From Candidatus Amphrikana amoebophyrae (GTDB lineage Bacteria > Chlamydiota > Chlamydiia > Chlamydiales > JACRBE01), in the NCBI GenBank assembly GCA_030408475.1, contig JAUHQG010000009.1:1-55146 (forward strand): DNA of 55,146 nucleotides. The letters run 5' to 3'. Below the pieces are notes generated by a model, which was not told the origin of the DNA, did no database searches, and was given only the letters and a program-made list of their open reading frames with translations. Position 1 is the stretch's first letter, and each line of letters begins with the position of its first letter. A program made the translations under genes and the position numbers. Below are positions 25,770-34,597 of this stretch, piece by piece.

Positions 25770-26516
25770 ATGACCCGAAAAACTGTGATTGTTGCAAATT
25801 GGAAAATGAATAAGACAGAAAAAGAAGCTCTATTGTTTATGGATGAATTCGCTCCTTTATTAAAAAAGGGGCAAGAAGCTTATATCGCAGCTCCTTTTAC
25901 ATCGCTTCCTGCACTCGTTTCTCATGAAACTAGCGCTTCTATTTTTATTGGAGCGCAAAACATGTCGCAACATAAAAATGGAGCTTTTACGGGGGAAGTC
26001 TCTATTAAAATGCTCCGGTCATTGGGCGTTCAATTTGTTATTTTAGGTCACTCAGAAAGGCGCCATATTTTTGGTGAAACTGATGAAATGTTGAAAGCAA
26101 AAGTTGATCTTGCTGTAGATGAGGACATCCCTTTTATCTTTTGTATTGGTGAAACTTTAGAGCAAAGAGAGAGCGGTCAGATGGAGCAAGTGTTAAGAAG
26201 ACAAATCTCAAGCGCTTTAAAAGGAAAAAGTGGAGCAGACCTTAAAAAAATCATTTTAGCTTATGAGCCAGTGTGGGCAATTGGTACTGGAAAAGCGGCC
26301 ACACCCCAAATGGCAGATGAAGCTCATAACTATTGTCGCACAATTTTAAGCGAAATAGTTAGCAAAAATTTCGCCGAATCTATTACAATATTATATGGTG
26401 GTTCGGTAAAACCAGAAAATAGCAAAGAACTTTTGGGTCAATCCCATATTGATGGGTTTTTAGTGGGCGGAGCCTCTTTAGATCCTCAATCATTTGCTAA
26501 ACTAACCAATTTATAG
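25770..26516 (+). CDS. tpiA: Triosephosphate isomerase
   Basis: TpiA interconverts dihydroxyacetone phosphate and glyceraldehyde-3-phosphate. Substrate-binding ANWKMNKT, the electrophilic His in LGHSERR, catalytic Glu in AYEPVWAIGTGKAATP and phosphate loop YGGSVKPEN are all present. ATG 25770 has GGAG 6 nt upstream and gives the usual N-terminus, so it is chosen over the in-frame ATG at 25758. Length is 248 aa. It is followed after 15 nt by secG and then def, probably one transcript. Being beside xseA-dxs repeats the chlamydial arrangement. Confidence 0.97.
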   Translation: MTRKTVIVANWKMNKTEKEALLFMDEFAPLLKKGQEAYIAAPFTSLPALVSHETSASIFIGAQNMSQHKNGAFTGEVSIKMLRSLGVQFVILGHSERRHIFGETDEMLKAKVDLAVDEDIPFIFCIGETLEQRESGQMEQVLRRQISSALKGKSGADLKKIILAYEPVWAIGTGKAATPQMADEAHNYCRTILSEIVSKNFAESITILYGGSVKPENSKELLGQSHIDGFLVGGASLDPQSFAKLTNL

Positions 26517-26531
26517 AGGAATACCACAACT

Positions 26532-26822
26532 ATGACATTTTTATTTTACTTATCTCTCATTGCGTTTTTGATCGTTTGTGGTCTACTCTCATTTGTCATC
26601 TTGATTCAAGAGAGTAAAAGTATGGGACTGGGTGCTGCTTTTGGGTCTGATCACGGATCTTCTGTTTTTGGAACTTCAACAGCTGATGTTTTAAAAAAAT
26701 TTACTACATATGTTGCACTTATTTTTGTTATTTTATGTGTTACTCTTTCTGTTTGGTCTTCTGCTGGAAGCAAAACTGTTTTACCAACGCCACATATTAT
26801 TGAACAGTCAGTAAGTGAATAG
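26532..26822 (+). CDS. secG: Preprotein translocase subunit SecG
   Basis: A 96-aa protein with two hydrophobic helices (residues about 2-24 and 58-78) separated by the conserved cytoplasmic loop VILIQESKSMGLGAAFG and FGTSTADVLKKFT. SecG assists SecYEA-driven protein export. AGAGGA lies about 12 nt before the ATG. It is placed between tpiA and def in one transcript. Confidence 0.9.
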   Translation: MTFLFYLSLIAFLIVCGLLSFVILIQESKSMGLGAAFGSDHGSSVFGTSTADVLKKFTTYVALIFVILCVTLSVWSSAGSKTVLPTPHIIEQSVSE

Positions 26823-26829
26823 GTAAAAA

Positions 26830-27366
26830 ATGAGAAAAATGGAAATCTGCTATTTTGGCAACCCCATTTTAAGAAAAAAATGTGCTCCCGTTAAGGAAAT
26901 TACAGCTGAGATTCGCCAACTTGTCCAAGACATGTTTGATTCGTTCTCAGCTCCATATGATGTGGGAATTTCTGCTCCCCAAGTAGGGCACTCTCTTCGA
27001 ATTTTTGTTTGTAACGTTATAGGTTGTGATGGCGCAGGCAAACCAACTTTTGGAGAGAAACAAGCTTTTATTAATCCTGTATTATCAGACCCTAGTGATG
27101 AATTAGTGGCTATTGCCGAAGGGTGCATTTCTATTCCGGGCGTTTTTACTGATGAAGTAGTCCGCCCTGAGTCTATTACTGTTGAGTGGATGGATCTAGA
27201 AGGTAATATGAAAAAAGAGCGAATGTCTGGATATCGGGCTAGAGTGATGATGCATGAAAATGATCATCTCAATGGTGTGTTATTTATTGACAGGATGGAT
27301 CCTAAAGAAAGGCGAAAGCTCGAGCCATCACTTCAAGCTGTAAAGAAGAAATACAGAAAATCTTGA
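26830..27366 (+). CDS. def: Peptide deformylase
   Basis: Def removes the formyl group from the initiator methionine of nascent chains. All three motifs are present with small changes: VGISAPQVG (consensus GxGLAAPQ), EGCISIPGV with metal ligand Cys99, and MMHENDHLNG with ligands His142 and His146 and catalytic Glu143. Length is 178 aa. The start lies 7 nt after secG. The Ile and Ser in motif 1 are slight departures from consensus. Confidence 0.95.
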   Translation: MRKMEICYFGNPILRKKCAPVKEITAEIRQLVQDMFDSFSAPYDVGISAPQVGHSLRIFVCNVIGCDGAGKPTFGEKQAFINPVLSDPSDELVAIAEGCISIPGVFTDEVVRPESITVEWMDLEGNMKKERMSGYRARVMMHENDHLNGVLFIDRMDPKERRKLEPSLQAVKKKYRKS

Positions 27367-27418
27367 TTTTTATCTTTTAAATATGTACAATTTTCTCTCT
27401 AACCCTCGGAAGGAAATA

Positions 27419-27697
27419 ATGTTACCAATACCTGATGTAGCTTTAGGAATTAATCTCGGATTTCAAAGAATAAAACAAGTTCAGGTCATAGAAGAGGTTC
27501 AGGGGCATCAGGGGCAATTCATTTATTCACTTGTGGAGAGTTTTGTGCCTGTCATATACCTATTTCGAAATGATCCTAATGTAAATTTACTAGTTGATGG
27601 TGTTGTGAAGGTTACTACTACTAATACTTTTACTAGTGAAGTAGTGATTGTAATAAGAAAAGTTCAAGTAGTTTGGAACTATTCTCGCGCAAATTAG
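27419..27697 (+). CDS. Hypothetical protein, 92 aa
   Basis: Not recognised. ATG 27419 has AGGA about 6 nt upstream and is preferred to 27383, which lacks a site. The product is Val/Ile/Gln-rich with alternating residues suggesting an all-beta fold; no signal peptide. Its stop overlaps the stop of the convergent lptD gene by 4 bp. It follows def and could be the last gene of the tpiA-secG-def transcript. As a real protein it is uncertain, though its frame is not explained by any gene on the other strand. Confidence 0.4.
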   Translation: MLPIPDVALGINLGFQRIKQVQVIEEVQGHQGQFIYSLVESFVPVIYLFRNDPNVNLLVDGVVKVTTTNTFTSEVVIVIRKVQVVWNYSRAN

Positions 27698-29763
27698 TAA
27701 TTCACTAACGACAAACCAAAAGAGACTTGGTCGGTATCAGGTTGATGCATATAAGAAATGCGGAATTTCCAGTTTGTAGTTACCATGTTATATAGATCTA
27801 TTTTGTAGTTATTATATGAAGGTTGTTGTTCTCTTGCCCACCCAAAATTTGATTGAATTCTAACAGTCCAGTTAGGGACAATATTGAGTTCCGCTTTGGC
27901 TACAAATAAATTTCGTTGATCTGATATCGGAGTGTTAAGTAAGTCTTGCGCTGCTACATTGGTATCGAGTATGAAATTAGTGTTGTTGTCTTTTCTATAG
28001 TAAAAGCGCGATCTACGTAAGAAGTCGAGTCCAACGGCAAAAAACTGGCTCATGGTCCATTTTAATCCAAAATTGGCTTTATCATAAACTGATTCTAAAT
28101 TGTTATAAATGACATCGGCATTTAGTTGAACACGATCAAAATTCATAACACCTTTTGCACCCAGTTTTGGTATGCCAGTGCGAAGTTGAGGTGTTCCAAA
28201 AAATTGATATCCATATATATCAAGTGACAGTCTAGGCTGTCCCATATTTTGGAGCATGTAAAAGTCGTTAACTACGCCAACTTTAAGCTGTTTCATGGCC
28301 TCATATCCATCATTTAGGTCGAAGATGTAGTGAGAATGATTTTTCATTGGGCGAAGTGCATTGAATTTGGCATACGGTTTTACTACATGACCGAAAGTAG
28401 TGAACTTTTTAGAAAATGAGCTGCTTGCTTCTACACCATATCGCAATATGCTGGTTAAAATAGATTGGTTGTTGGGGTTATTGCTATAAGCCACCCCTTG
28501 ATATCCAACATCTGGCGTTATGGTTAAAGCTTTGAAATTGAATGGGCGATAAACTCTTTGATTAGTTTCTACCCTCATACTTCTAAATCCAGATAATGGT
28601 CTTTGTAAATCTTTAGCGTAGTCGTAGTCTAAAAATGAGGCGCTAAAGTTATTGTCCATCATGATTTTAGAGGTTCCAAATTCAAGAGGGTGTAGACCTA
28701 CTTTTATGGTAGGCAGTTGTTGTTTAAATCCTTGGAACGTATTGATATTAGGTCTTATATATAGGTCTGAAACAACCACAGGATGGATATGATTCACTAA
28801 CAATTCTGTTCTTTCTGCCGTATTAAGTTCAAAGTCGTCAGTTTTAAAATCTTGAGGCATGTTTTTATCTGAAATCCAATCATATTTTAAGACAGCTTCA
28901 GTCATTTTATCTTGAGATTTAGCTTCGCCAAATCCTTGAATTCTCCAGCGAGTACGCCTTTTGTTGGGATCTTGGTCGGCAAAAAAGGTGTCGTGAGCTA
29001 TGTAGTTTTTAGTTTGGAATTTTAAGTCCATCTCTTTGGCTTTAAACTTGGATTCAATAGCTCCGCCAAAACCGCGATTCACCCTAAAGTCAAATCGTAA
29101 AAACAGATCAGTGTGAGTCCAAGAATAGACGCGGTATCTCATTGAGAATTTGGGGCCTTGTCCAGAGTCCCAGGTGACGCGATATTTGATCCGATCAGAT
29201 TTATTCTTCTTGAGATTCATTCGATAGAATGGGAGGTAAAAAATAGGGACATGAGCAAATCGAAATTGGACATTTTTAGCTTTAAGGAGCCCTTCTTCAG
29301 AGATGGTTAGTTCTTTGGTGGTGATGTCATACTCAGTGGGGTCAGTTTCGCTTGTTGTGATGAATGCTTTTGTCACTTTGATAGATTTGTCAGGGAAGAA
29401 TTCAATTTTATCTCCACCAATAATCCATAAATTATCATATGTTTTACCATTGATGAGCACGCCGTGCTTTTCTTTTATATTGTACTCAAATGTGTCTCCT
29501 ATAAAAATGCGCTCGTTGTAAGCGACCATTAAATCGCCTTGAGCTTTGATAATCCCATTGGCGTGATCAAAGGAAATATCGCGCGCTTGAACTCGAAAAC
29601 CAGGGCTTTCGATAACAGCGCCGCCAGTTGTGAAGAGGACATCATTTTCATAAGTAGGGTCTTTCATGCGAACATCAAGATCGGTTACCTTGCTAGGGAG
29701 GTTGACACTATTTGCACTCATCATAAGTGAGCAACAAATAGCTGATAACAAGGTTTTTTTCAT
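27694..29763 (-). CDS. lptD: LPS-assembly protein LptD/OstA-like
   Basis: The protein has a signal peptide (LLSAICCSLMMSANS) followed by an OstA-like beta-jellyroll region in which short repeats of the type ITFDHANGIIKAQGDLMV and FEYNIKEKHGVLINGK recur (residues about 45-130). A long beta-barrel-like part follows and ends at VSFGLSLVNY. The inner-membrane-to-surface LPS pathway delivers LPS to LptD for insertion in the outer leaflet. At 689 aa it is shorter than E. coli LptD (784). It ends the maf-HEAT-lptD operon, 12 nt after the HEAT gene. No Cys pairs like those bridging E. coli LptD are obvious in the barrel. Confidence 0.82.
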   Translation of the reverse strand: MKKTLLSAICCSLMMSANSVNLPSKVTDLDVRMKDPTYENDVLFTTGGAVIESPGFRVQARDISFDHANGIIKAQGDLMVAYNERIFIGDTFEYNIKEKHGVLINGKTYDNLWIIGGDKIEFFPDKSIKVTKAFITTSETDPTEYDITTKELTISEEGLLKAKNVQFRFAHVPIFYLPFYRMNLKKNKSDRIKYRVTWDSGQGPKFSMRYRVYSWTHTDLFLRFDFRVNRGFGGAIESKFKAKEMDLKFQTKNYIAHDTFFADQDPNKRRTRWRIQGFGEAKSQDKMTEAVLKYDWISDKNMPQDFKTDDFELNTAERTELLVNHIHPVVVSDLYIRPNINTFQGFKQQLPTIKVGLHPLEFGTSKIMMDNNFSASFLDYDYAKDLQRPLSGFRSMRVETNQRVYRPFNFKALTITPDVGYQGVAYSNNPNNQSILTSILRYGVEASSSFSKKFTTFGHVVKPYAKFNALRPMKNHSHYIFDLNDGYEAMKQLKVGVVNDFYMLQNMGQPRLSLDIYGYQFFGTPQLRTGIPKLGAKGVMNFDRVQLNADVIYNNLESVYDKANFGLKWTMSQFFAVGLDFLRRSRFYYRKDNNTNFILDTNVAAQDLLNTPISDQRNLFVAKAELNIVPNWTVRIQSNFGWAREQQPSYNNYKIDLYNMVTTNWKFRISYMHQPDTDQVSFGLSLVNY

Positions 29764-29775
29764 TATGATCCCGGT

Positions 29776-31452
29776 TTAGTTTATCGCAAGAAGTAGTAAT
29801 CCGCCTAGTGCAGGTCTATTTTTCTTATTTCCATCTCTTATTGCACTGACGATACAGTCGATGCTCGATTTTTCATGTCTTCTAGCTAATGCTTCTAATG
29901 ATTCTAGCAGAAGAGCTGAATTTTCTTCTGGGGTTAAATGATATTTTGTTGTTTGGTCTACATTGAGTTGACGCAATGCTATAGGGCGAAACTTAAATAG
30001 TTCGGCCCCTTTTTGAAGATTAATCCAAGATAAAAATTTGTCGCTATACTCTTTTGAGCAGCCTATTCGATATAGTCCTAACAAGCAATATGAGCGTAAC
30101 AAGGGGGCGCCTATTCTATTGGCATTATACTGAAGTAAGGTAATCGCTTCTTCTGAATTAGTATTTTCTAAAAGGCGCACGACAAGGGGGACTAATTCGT
30201 ATTGCCCTCTGTTGAACACTTCACTAGCAATTTTTAAAAAGGCTGATTCTGGAAGCTCAAGAGCGTGTGTGAGGAGCTCTTCTTTTATGCGCCAAGTGAT
30301 TGCTTCAATATCGGTGTTAAGAGCTTTAGCTTGCTGATGGGCAGAAGGTACTGGTTTCCAGGCGATGAAAGAGCGCCCCAATGAAAAGGTGGGGAGAAAT
30401 CCGATATCTGTTTCATCTCTGATGATTAAATCTAGTAGGGGTTCAACACTTCTTTCGTCCCGTTTGCTTAATAAAGCCATAATAGAGTTTAGTTTTATAG
30501 AGGGGTCAGGTGAGGTAGAAAGCATATAGAGTAAGTCACTAGTATTAGGAAGAGCTCCACAAACTTGGATGGCAAATAAATTGCCGCCCATAGCCATTTC
30601 TTTGATGGGTTCAATAACGCTTTCATCGCCTAATGAGAGGCGGGACCTGAGTGCGGCTAATTTGATATTGTCATAATTTGAAGAAGAGAGCTCTTTCAAA
30701 ACATCGATAGATTTGGAGTCGCCTAACATTCCAACGGCGAAAGCGGCCGCTTCTTTTTCTGCTGGGTTAGCGTGACTTAATGCAGAGCGAATGTCGGGTA
30801 ATAAATCGTCTCGCATAAATTTGGCTGTAGATAATATAGATGAAAGGCGAACTTGAAGATCTCCATCAGCTATGAGGGACTTAAGCTCTTTAGTTGCTTC
30901 TTTAGTTCCTAACGTAGCAAAAAACTCTGGAAAGTAGACTCGAAATTCAGGAGGCAAAATGCGCATAAGTCCGTCGATATGAGATAGCGCTAAAGATGAG
31001 CGCCTTGAGGTGAGATGAAAAAGAGTTTCTAAACGGATCATTAAAAAGGCGGAGTTCATCCCTTTAGCCATTACGGGTTCTATTGAATCAGTGTTGAGCC
31101 TAGATAAGAGTTGAAGGGCGACTAGCTGAACATTGGGATGTGGGCTTTTAATCGCTTCAGAGAGGAAAGATTCTGCTGAAGAGAGATTTGACATGGCGAC
31201 ACCATAAAGACCAATCATAGCGGTTTCTAAGTCTTTGCTCATGCATCCTTGGTCGATTAATATTCGACCAATTTCTTCCAAGATTTCAAAGTCGTGCTTG
31301 CCTGTTTCTTTGTAGTATTTGTCGTATACTTCTAAAGCCATATCGGTTTTCCCCGAACTCATCAAAAAGAGAACATGTCTTGGGTCAGTATCGCCATAAA
31401 GTGCGCTGAAAAAACATAAACAGCTAATAATTAGGGAGTTACGTATTGCCAT
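29776..31452 (-). CDS. Exported HEAT-repeat protein
   Basis: A 558-aa protein with an N-terminal signal peptide (SLIISCLCFFSALYG) and a run of alpha-helical HEAT-like repeats through most of its length, for example MLGDSKSIDVLKELSSSNYD and ALRSRLSLGDESVIEPIKEM. HEAT solenoids bind other proteins; a periplasmic scaffold role in envelope assembly is inferred from its place between maf and lptD. Its start overlaps the maf 3' end by 22 nt. No enzymatic motif is visible. I believe similar proteins occur at this locus in other Chlamydiae but cannot check. Confidence 0.75.
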   Translation of the reverse strand: MAIRNSLIISCLCFFSALYGDTDPRHVLFLMSSGKTDMALEVYDKYYKETGKHDFEILEEIGRILIDQGCMSKDLETAMIGLYGVAMSNLSSAESFLSEAIKSPHPNVQLVALQLLSRLNTDSIEPVMAKGMNSAFLMIRLETLFHLTSRRSSLALSHIDGLMRILPPEFRVYFPEFFATLGTKEATKELKSLIADGDLQVRLSSILSTAKFMRDDLLPDIRSALSHANPAEKEAAAFAVGMLGDSKSIDVLKELSSSNYDNIKLAALRSRLSLGDESVIEPIKEMAMGGNLFAIQVCGALPNTSDLLYMLSTSPDPSIKLNSIMALLSKRDERSVEPLLDLIIRDETDIGFLPTFSLGRSFIAWKPVPSAHQQAKALNTDIEAITWRIKEELLTHALELPESAFLKIASEVFNRGQYELVPLVVRLLENTNSEEAITLLQYNANRIGAPLLRSYCLLGLYRIGCSKEYSDKFLSWINLQKGAELFKFRPIALRQLNVDQTTKYHLTPEENSALLLESLEALARRHEKSSIDCIVSAIRDGNKKNRPALGGLLLLAIN

Positions 31453-32009
31453 AAATCTATATTCACTTTGTTAAAGAGTTGAGAGGTAGTATTCAAGGGA
31501 AGGCCCATCACATTGTAATAGCAGCCATGGATCTGTTTGACAAGCATAGATCCGAGTCCTTGAATGGCGTATGCGCCAGCTTTGTCTAACACATCGACTG
31601 CTTTGATGTAGGAGCGGATTTGGGTGTCAGTGAGCAAGTTGAATTGAACTTTGGTAGTTTCGTTTGCTGAGTGAACAGAGTCGCCCTTTCTAATACACAC
31701 TCCGCTAACAACCTCATGATGTTTTCCATTTAGGGTTTTGAGCATGTCAAATGCTTGTTCAAAAGAGAGAGGTTTATTGAAGATTTTGTTTTCAAAGTGG
31801 ACAGCAGTATCGGCAGTTAAAATGAGTTGATCAGGAAACTGCTTTGCAAGAGGAGCGCTTTTTTCAACGGCAATGGTTTCGACATAGTCGGTAGCGAAGC
31901 CTTGAAAAGGGACAGAGCGTTCGTCAAAGCTCGAGCCAACAACTTCGAAAGGGAGGTTAAAAAAAGAGAGGATTTCTTGACGCCGGAGCGATTTTGAGCC
32001 TAGAATCAT
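31431..32009 (-). CDS. maf: Maf-family nucleoside triphosphate pyrophosphatase
   Basis: Maf proteins hydrolyse non-canonical or modified nucleotides (dTTP/UTP or m7GTP) to monophosphates. The substrate-binding ILGSKSLRRQEIL (consensus SxSPRR), LILTADTAVHFENKIFNKP and the C-terminal AYAIQGLGSMLVKQIHGCYY with MGLPL agree with the family. Length is 192 aa. The first Ser-Pro-Arg-Arg position reads SLRR, a small departure. It is the first gene of the maf-HEAT-lptD group. Confidence 0.92.
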   Translation of the reverse strand: MILGSKSLRRQEILSFFNLPFEVVGSSFDERSVPFQGFATDYVETIAVEKSAPLAKQFPDQLILTADTAVHFENKIFNKPLSFEQAFDMLKTLNGKHHEVVSGVCIRKGDSVHSANETTKVQFNLLTDTQIRSYIKAVDVLDKAGAYAIQGLGSMLVKQIHGCYYNVMGLPLNTTSQLFNKVNIDLWQYVTP

Positions 32010-32094
32010 AGTGAGTTAAATCTGTTTTTTAACTCACTATAAGGGTTTCAAAAACAATCTGCAAGAGGTTGTTTAAAAAAAGAGGTTTAAAGGG

Positions 32095-34470
32095 TTACTT
32101 TCTCATTTCTCTTGGGTGAAAAAGTGGGTAAGCTCGTTTGTAACAGTTTTCCATTGTAAATGTACCTCCATGAGCTTTTACATAGGCTCTTTCTTCTGCT
32201 CTAGCTTGTTTTAGGAGGTTGTCGGTTGTTGAGGTTCCAGTCAGTTGCTTGAAGGTTTCAAGAGCTAATTGATATTCTGCATCTGTTAATCTTCTTCTAT
32301 CTGACTTGTTGTAGTGCATTGAAAGTGCTTTTGCATGACTAAGAAGCTCTTTATGTGTTTTTGGCTTGTTAGTTGTTGCTTGAGATCTTGATACATCTAG
32401 CTCTTGTTGAGCCTTTAGTAGGGTTTTGTATTCTTCTAGTGTCATTCCTAGGTTAGCGGCAGTGGTAGCATCGTCTTCTGGTGCACCAGCAGCTAATGTA
32501 GCTGCAGAGTGACTAGCAGCAGCTGATGTAGCTCCTGATCTGCTTTTAGGCTGAGGCATTGATCGACCTGTCATTGTGTAGTATAGGAGTCCTTTCCATG
32601 CTATTAATTCAGCTGGACCTGTTTTGGGCATATAGCCTGTTGTTAGGTTTTGCTTTTCTGCTGTGATCATCATTTCAAGCCCTTTTTCTGGGTTCTCTTC
32701 TATGAAATGTTCGATGGTTGATTGAAGATTAGTAGCTGTTAGATTTATCTCAAGGTCATTAGCCACTAATACAGGAGGGTAAGTAGTTTCGTTAGTAGGT
32801 CGATAGTTAGGATCTATCTGAAATTTGTCTGCAGCTTTTAGGCGAAGTTCTTTGGCTTTTGCTTCTGCAACTTTATGATTCATTCTAGTTAAACCATTTA
32901 GTCCAGATTTAGGAGTTCGACCTTCGGTCGCTCCACTTCGAGCTCTAATGTCAGCATAATTTTGGGCAGATAGACCTTCAGGATTAAATCTTACCGGAAG
33001 ATCGGTGGTTTTTGTAATGGCTTCAATTTGATAAATATCTGGAACAGTATGTTCTGATCCCCCTTGAAGAGGGCCGTTCATATATAAAGTAGCTCTTGCA
33101 GCATCATCTAAGGAGAGTGCTCTTGATATAATAGAACCATGCTTAGCGTCAATACTAGCAGCAGAGTGCAAGTGGGAGTCAAAAAAACGATAGCTTGGAG
33201 TTCCTTCGGCATCTGTAGTGACTTGAACTGTTGAATACTTCCCGCTTCGTTGAACTAGTCCGACTCTTTTTTCATTGGGTCCCATGTCAGAAGCAAAATT
33301 TCTCAGTACTGATCTATATCTTAAAGCGTGAACATCAGTCATAGGTGATTCACTTCTTATTACATCCTCTTTTTCGACTGCAACTGCATCGTCGTCATGA
33401 CCAGATGTTTGTGTGACAATAGCAAAACCATCTGCGTTGCATTCGGGTTTCATTGACCCTTTGTAATAAGGTAGGGCGTCTATTTTCCAATCTAGTGCGC
33501 AATTAAGTCCAAGGTTTGCTCCTCCAGCAGTTCTATTTTGATGGAGTATATGGCAGTAATCGCTAACACCTGCTTTTGTAATTGCAAAGGCTGTTTCAGG
33601 TGTAAAATCGGCTGAATCTTCATTGTGATCAAGGAAGTAAGCAACTGCATTTAAAGCTGTAACTCCACAAGCTTGAGTTCCGGTATATTTTTCTCCCCCA
33701 AGTGTAGTGTGAAACATGGGGTCGCTTTGAGCAACAGCTCTACCTCTATGGGTAGAAACTGCTTCAATGGATGCTCTTTTTCTATGAGGAATTAGAGCTT
33801 GTTCAAGTTTGTCTAACTGACTGAAGACTTCATGCAGCTGATTCGAGATTTCTTCGCTTGTTGGGGATGATCCTGATCGAGCTAGGACTCCTTCATTGAT
33901 TTGAGCTATTGCTGTGGCATTATGTTTAATTTGCTCTATTTGTTTGTGGAGATCATTGGTTGCTATTAGCAATTTCTCTTTGTTGTTGCCAGCGCTTTTG
34001 ATCCTAGGTCCAAATCTTTCCGTTAGCTTTCCTGTTTGAGTGTGAATATCCCTGGATTTAGCTAATAATTTTGGGTAAGGGGTTGTGTTGAATGCTTGGG
34101 CAGCGAAATGACCAAATTGATTTTCGAGTTTAGCTATTGTGGACTCTAATGCGTTATATTGATCTCGCAGATCATCAAGTTTATTGTAATTGTCAATGTC
34201 AAAGACTTCAATACTGTTAGTTGCATATCGAGTAGCGATTTTCACTACTTGGGCATGATGGTCCTTAGCTATTGTTTTTAGCCCTCTAAGGTGCTGATTA
34301 AAGAGGGTGTAAGCCGTCTCAGGTGATGTGCCTGTAGCCCACTTTTTAACGCGTTTGTTAAGGGACTCTAAATCGCTTGTATTAATTTCACGGAATGATT
34401 CTTCGGCTCTTAAAAGAACTTCTCTGTCTCTAAGGACTTCTGCGTTTGTTGATGGGCCCACCGCTGCCAT
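32095..34470 (-). CDS. Large hypothetical protein with Cys...Asp-Ser-His core, 791 aa (paralogue A)
   Basis: Residues 1-240 are helical and probably coiled coil. Residues about 260-470 form a compact region shared with the next gene: TQACGVTALNAVAYFLD (Cys268), TSGHDDD (His358), NEKRVGLVQRSGKYSTV and a buried strand leading to FFDSHLHS (Asp431-Ser432-His433). A nucleophile Cys on a helix start with a later D-x-H on a strand recalls papain-like deubiquitinases such as the herpesvirus tegument USP, whose triad is Cys/Asp/His with D-P-H. That is an inference. Residues 500-791 are helical and Lys-rich, with a Ser/Ala-rich linker near 650. No signal peptide. AT-rich dyads and GGAGAGGG precede the ATG. 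Confidence 0.55.
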   Translation of the reverse strand: MAAVGPSTNAEVLRDREVLLRAEESFREINTSDLESLNKRVKKWATGTSPETAYTLFNQHLRGLKTIAKDHHAQVVKIATRYATNSIEVFDIDNYNKLDDLRDQYNALESTIAKLENQFGHFAAQAFNTTPYPKLLAKSRDIHTQTGKLTERFGPRIKSAGNNKEKLLIATNDLHKQIEQIKHNATAIAQINEGVLARSGSSPTSEEISNQLHEVFSQLDKLEQALIPHRKRASIEAVSTHRGRAVAQSDPMFHTTLGGEKYTGTQACGVTALNAVAYFLDHNEDSADFTPETAFAITKAGVSDYCHILHQNRTAGGANLGLNCALDWKIDALPYYKGSMKPECNADGFAIVTQTSGHDDDAVAVEKEDVIRSESPMTDVHALRYRSVLRNFASDMGPNEKRVGLVQRSGKYSTVQVTTDAEGTPSYRFFDSHLHSAASIDAKHGSIISRALSLDDAARATLYMNGPLQGGSEHTVPDIYQIEAITKTTDLPVRFNPEGLSAQNYADIRARSGATEGRTPKSGLNGLTRMNHKVAEAKAKELRLKAADKFQIDPNYRPTNETTYPPVLVANDLEINLTATNLQSTIEHFIEENPEKGLEMMITAEKQNLTTGYMPKTGPAELIAWKGLLYYTMTGRSMPQPKSRSGATSAAASHSAATLAAGAPEDDATTAANLGMTLEEYKTLLKAQQELDVSRSQATTNKPKTHKELLSHAKALSMHYNKSDRRRLTDAEYQLALETFKQLTGTSTTDNLLKQARAEERAYVKAHGGTFTMENCYKRAYPLFHPREMRK

Positions 34471-34597
34471 ATCCCTCTCCTATTATATTATATATAATAC
34501 CATTATAACACAAATTAATGACAAAAGTGAAGTAATTAATAGTTAATAATTTAAGTTATAGTTGTTCTACATAATAATCTACACATATTGCTAATAG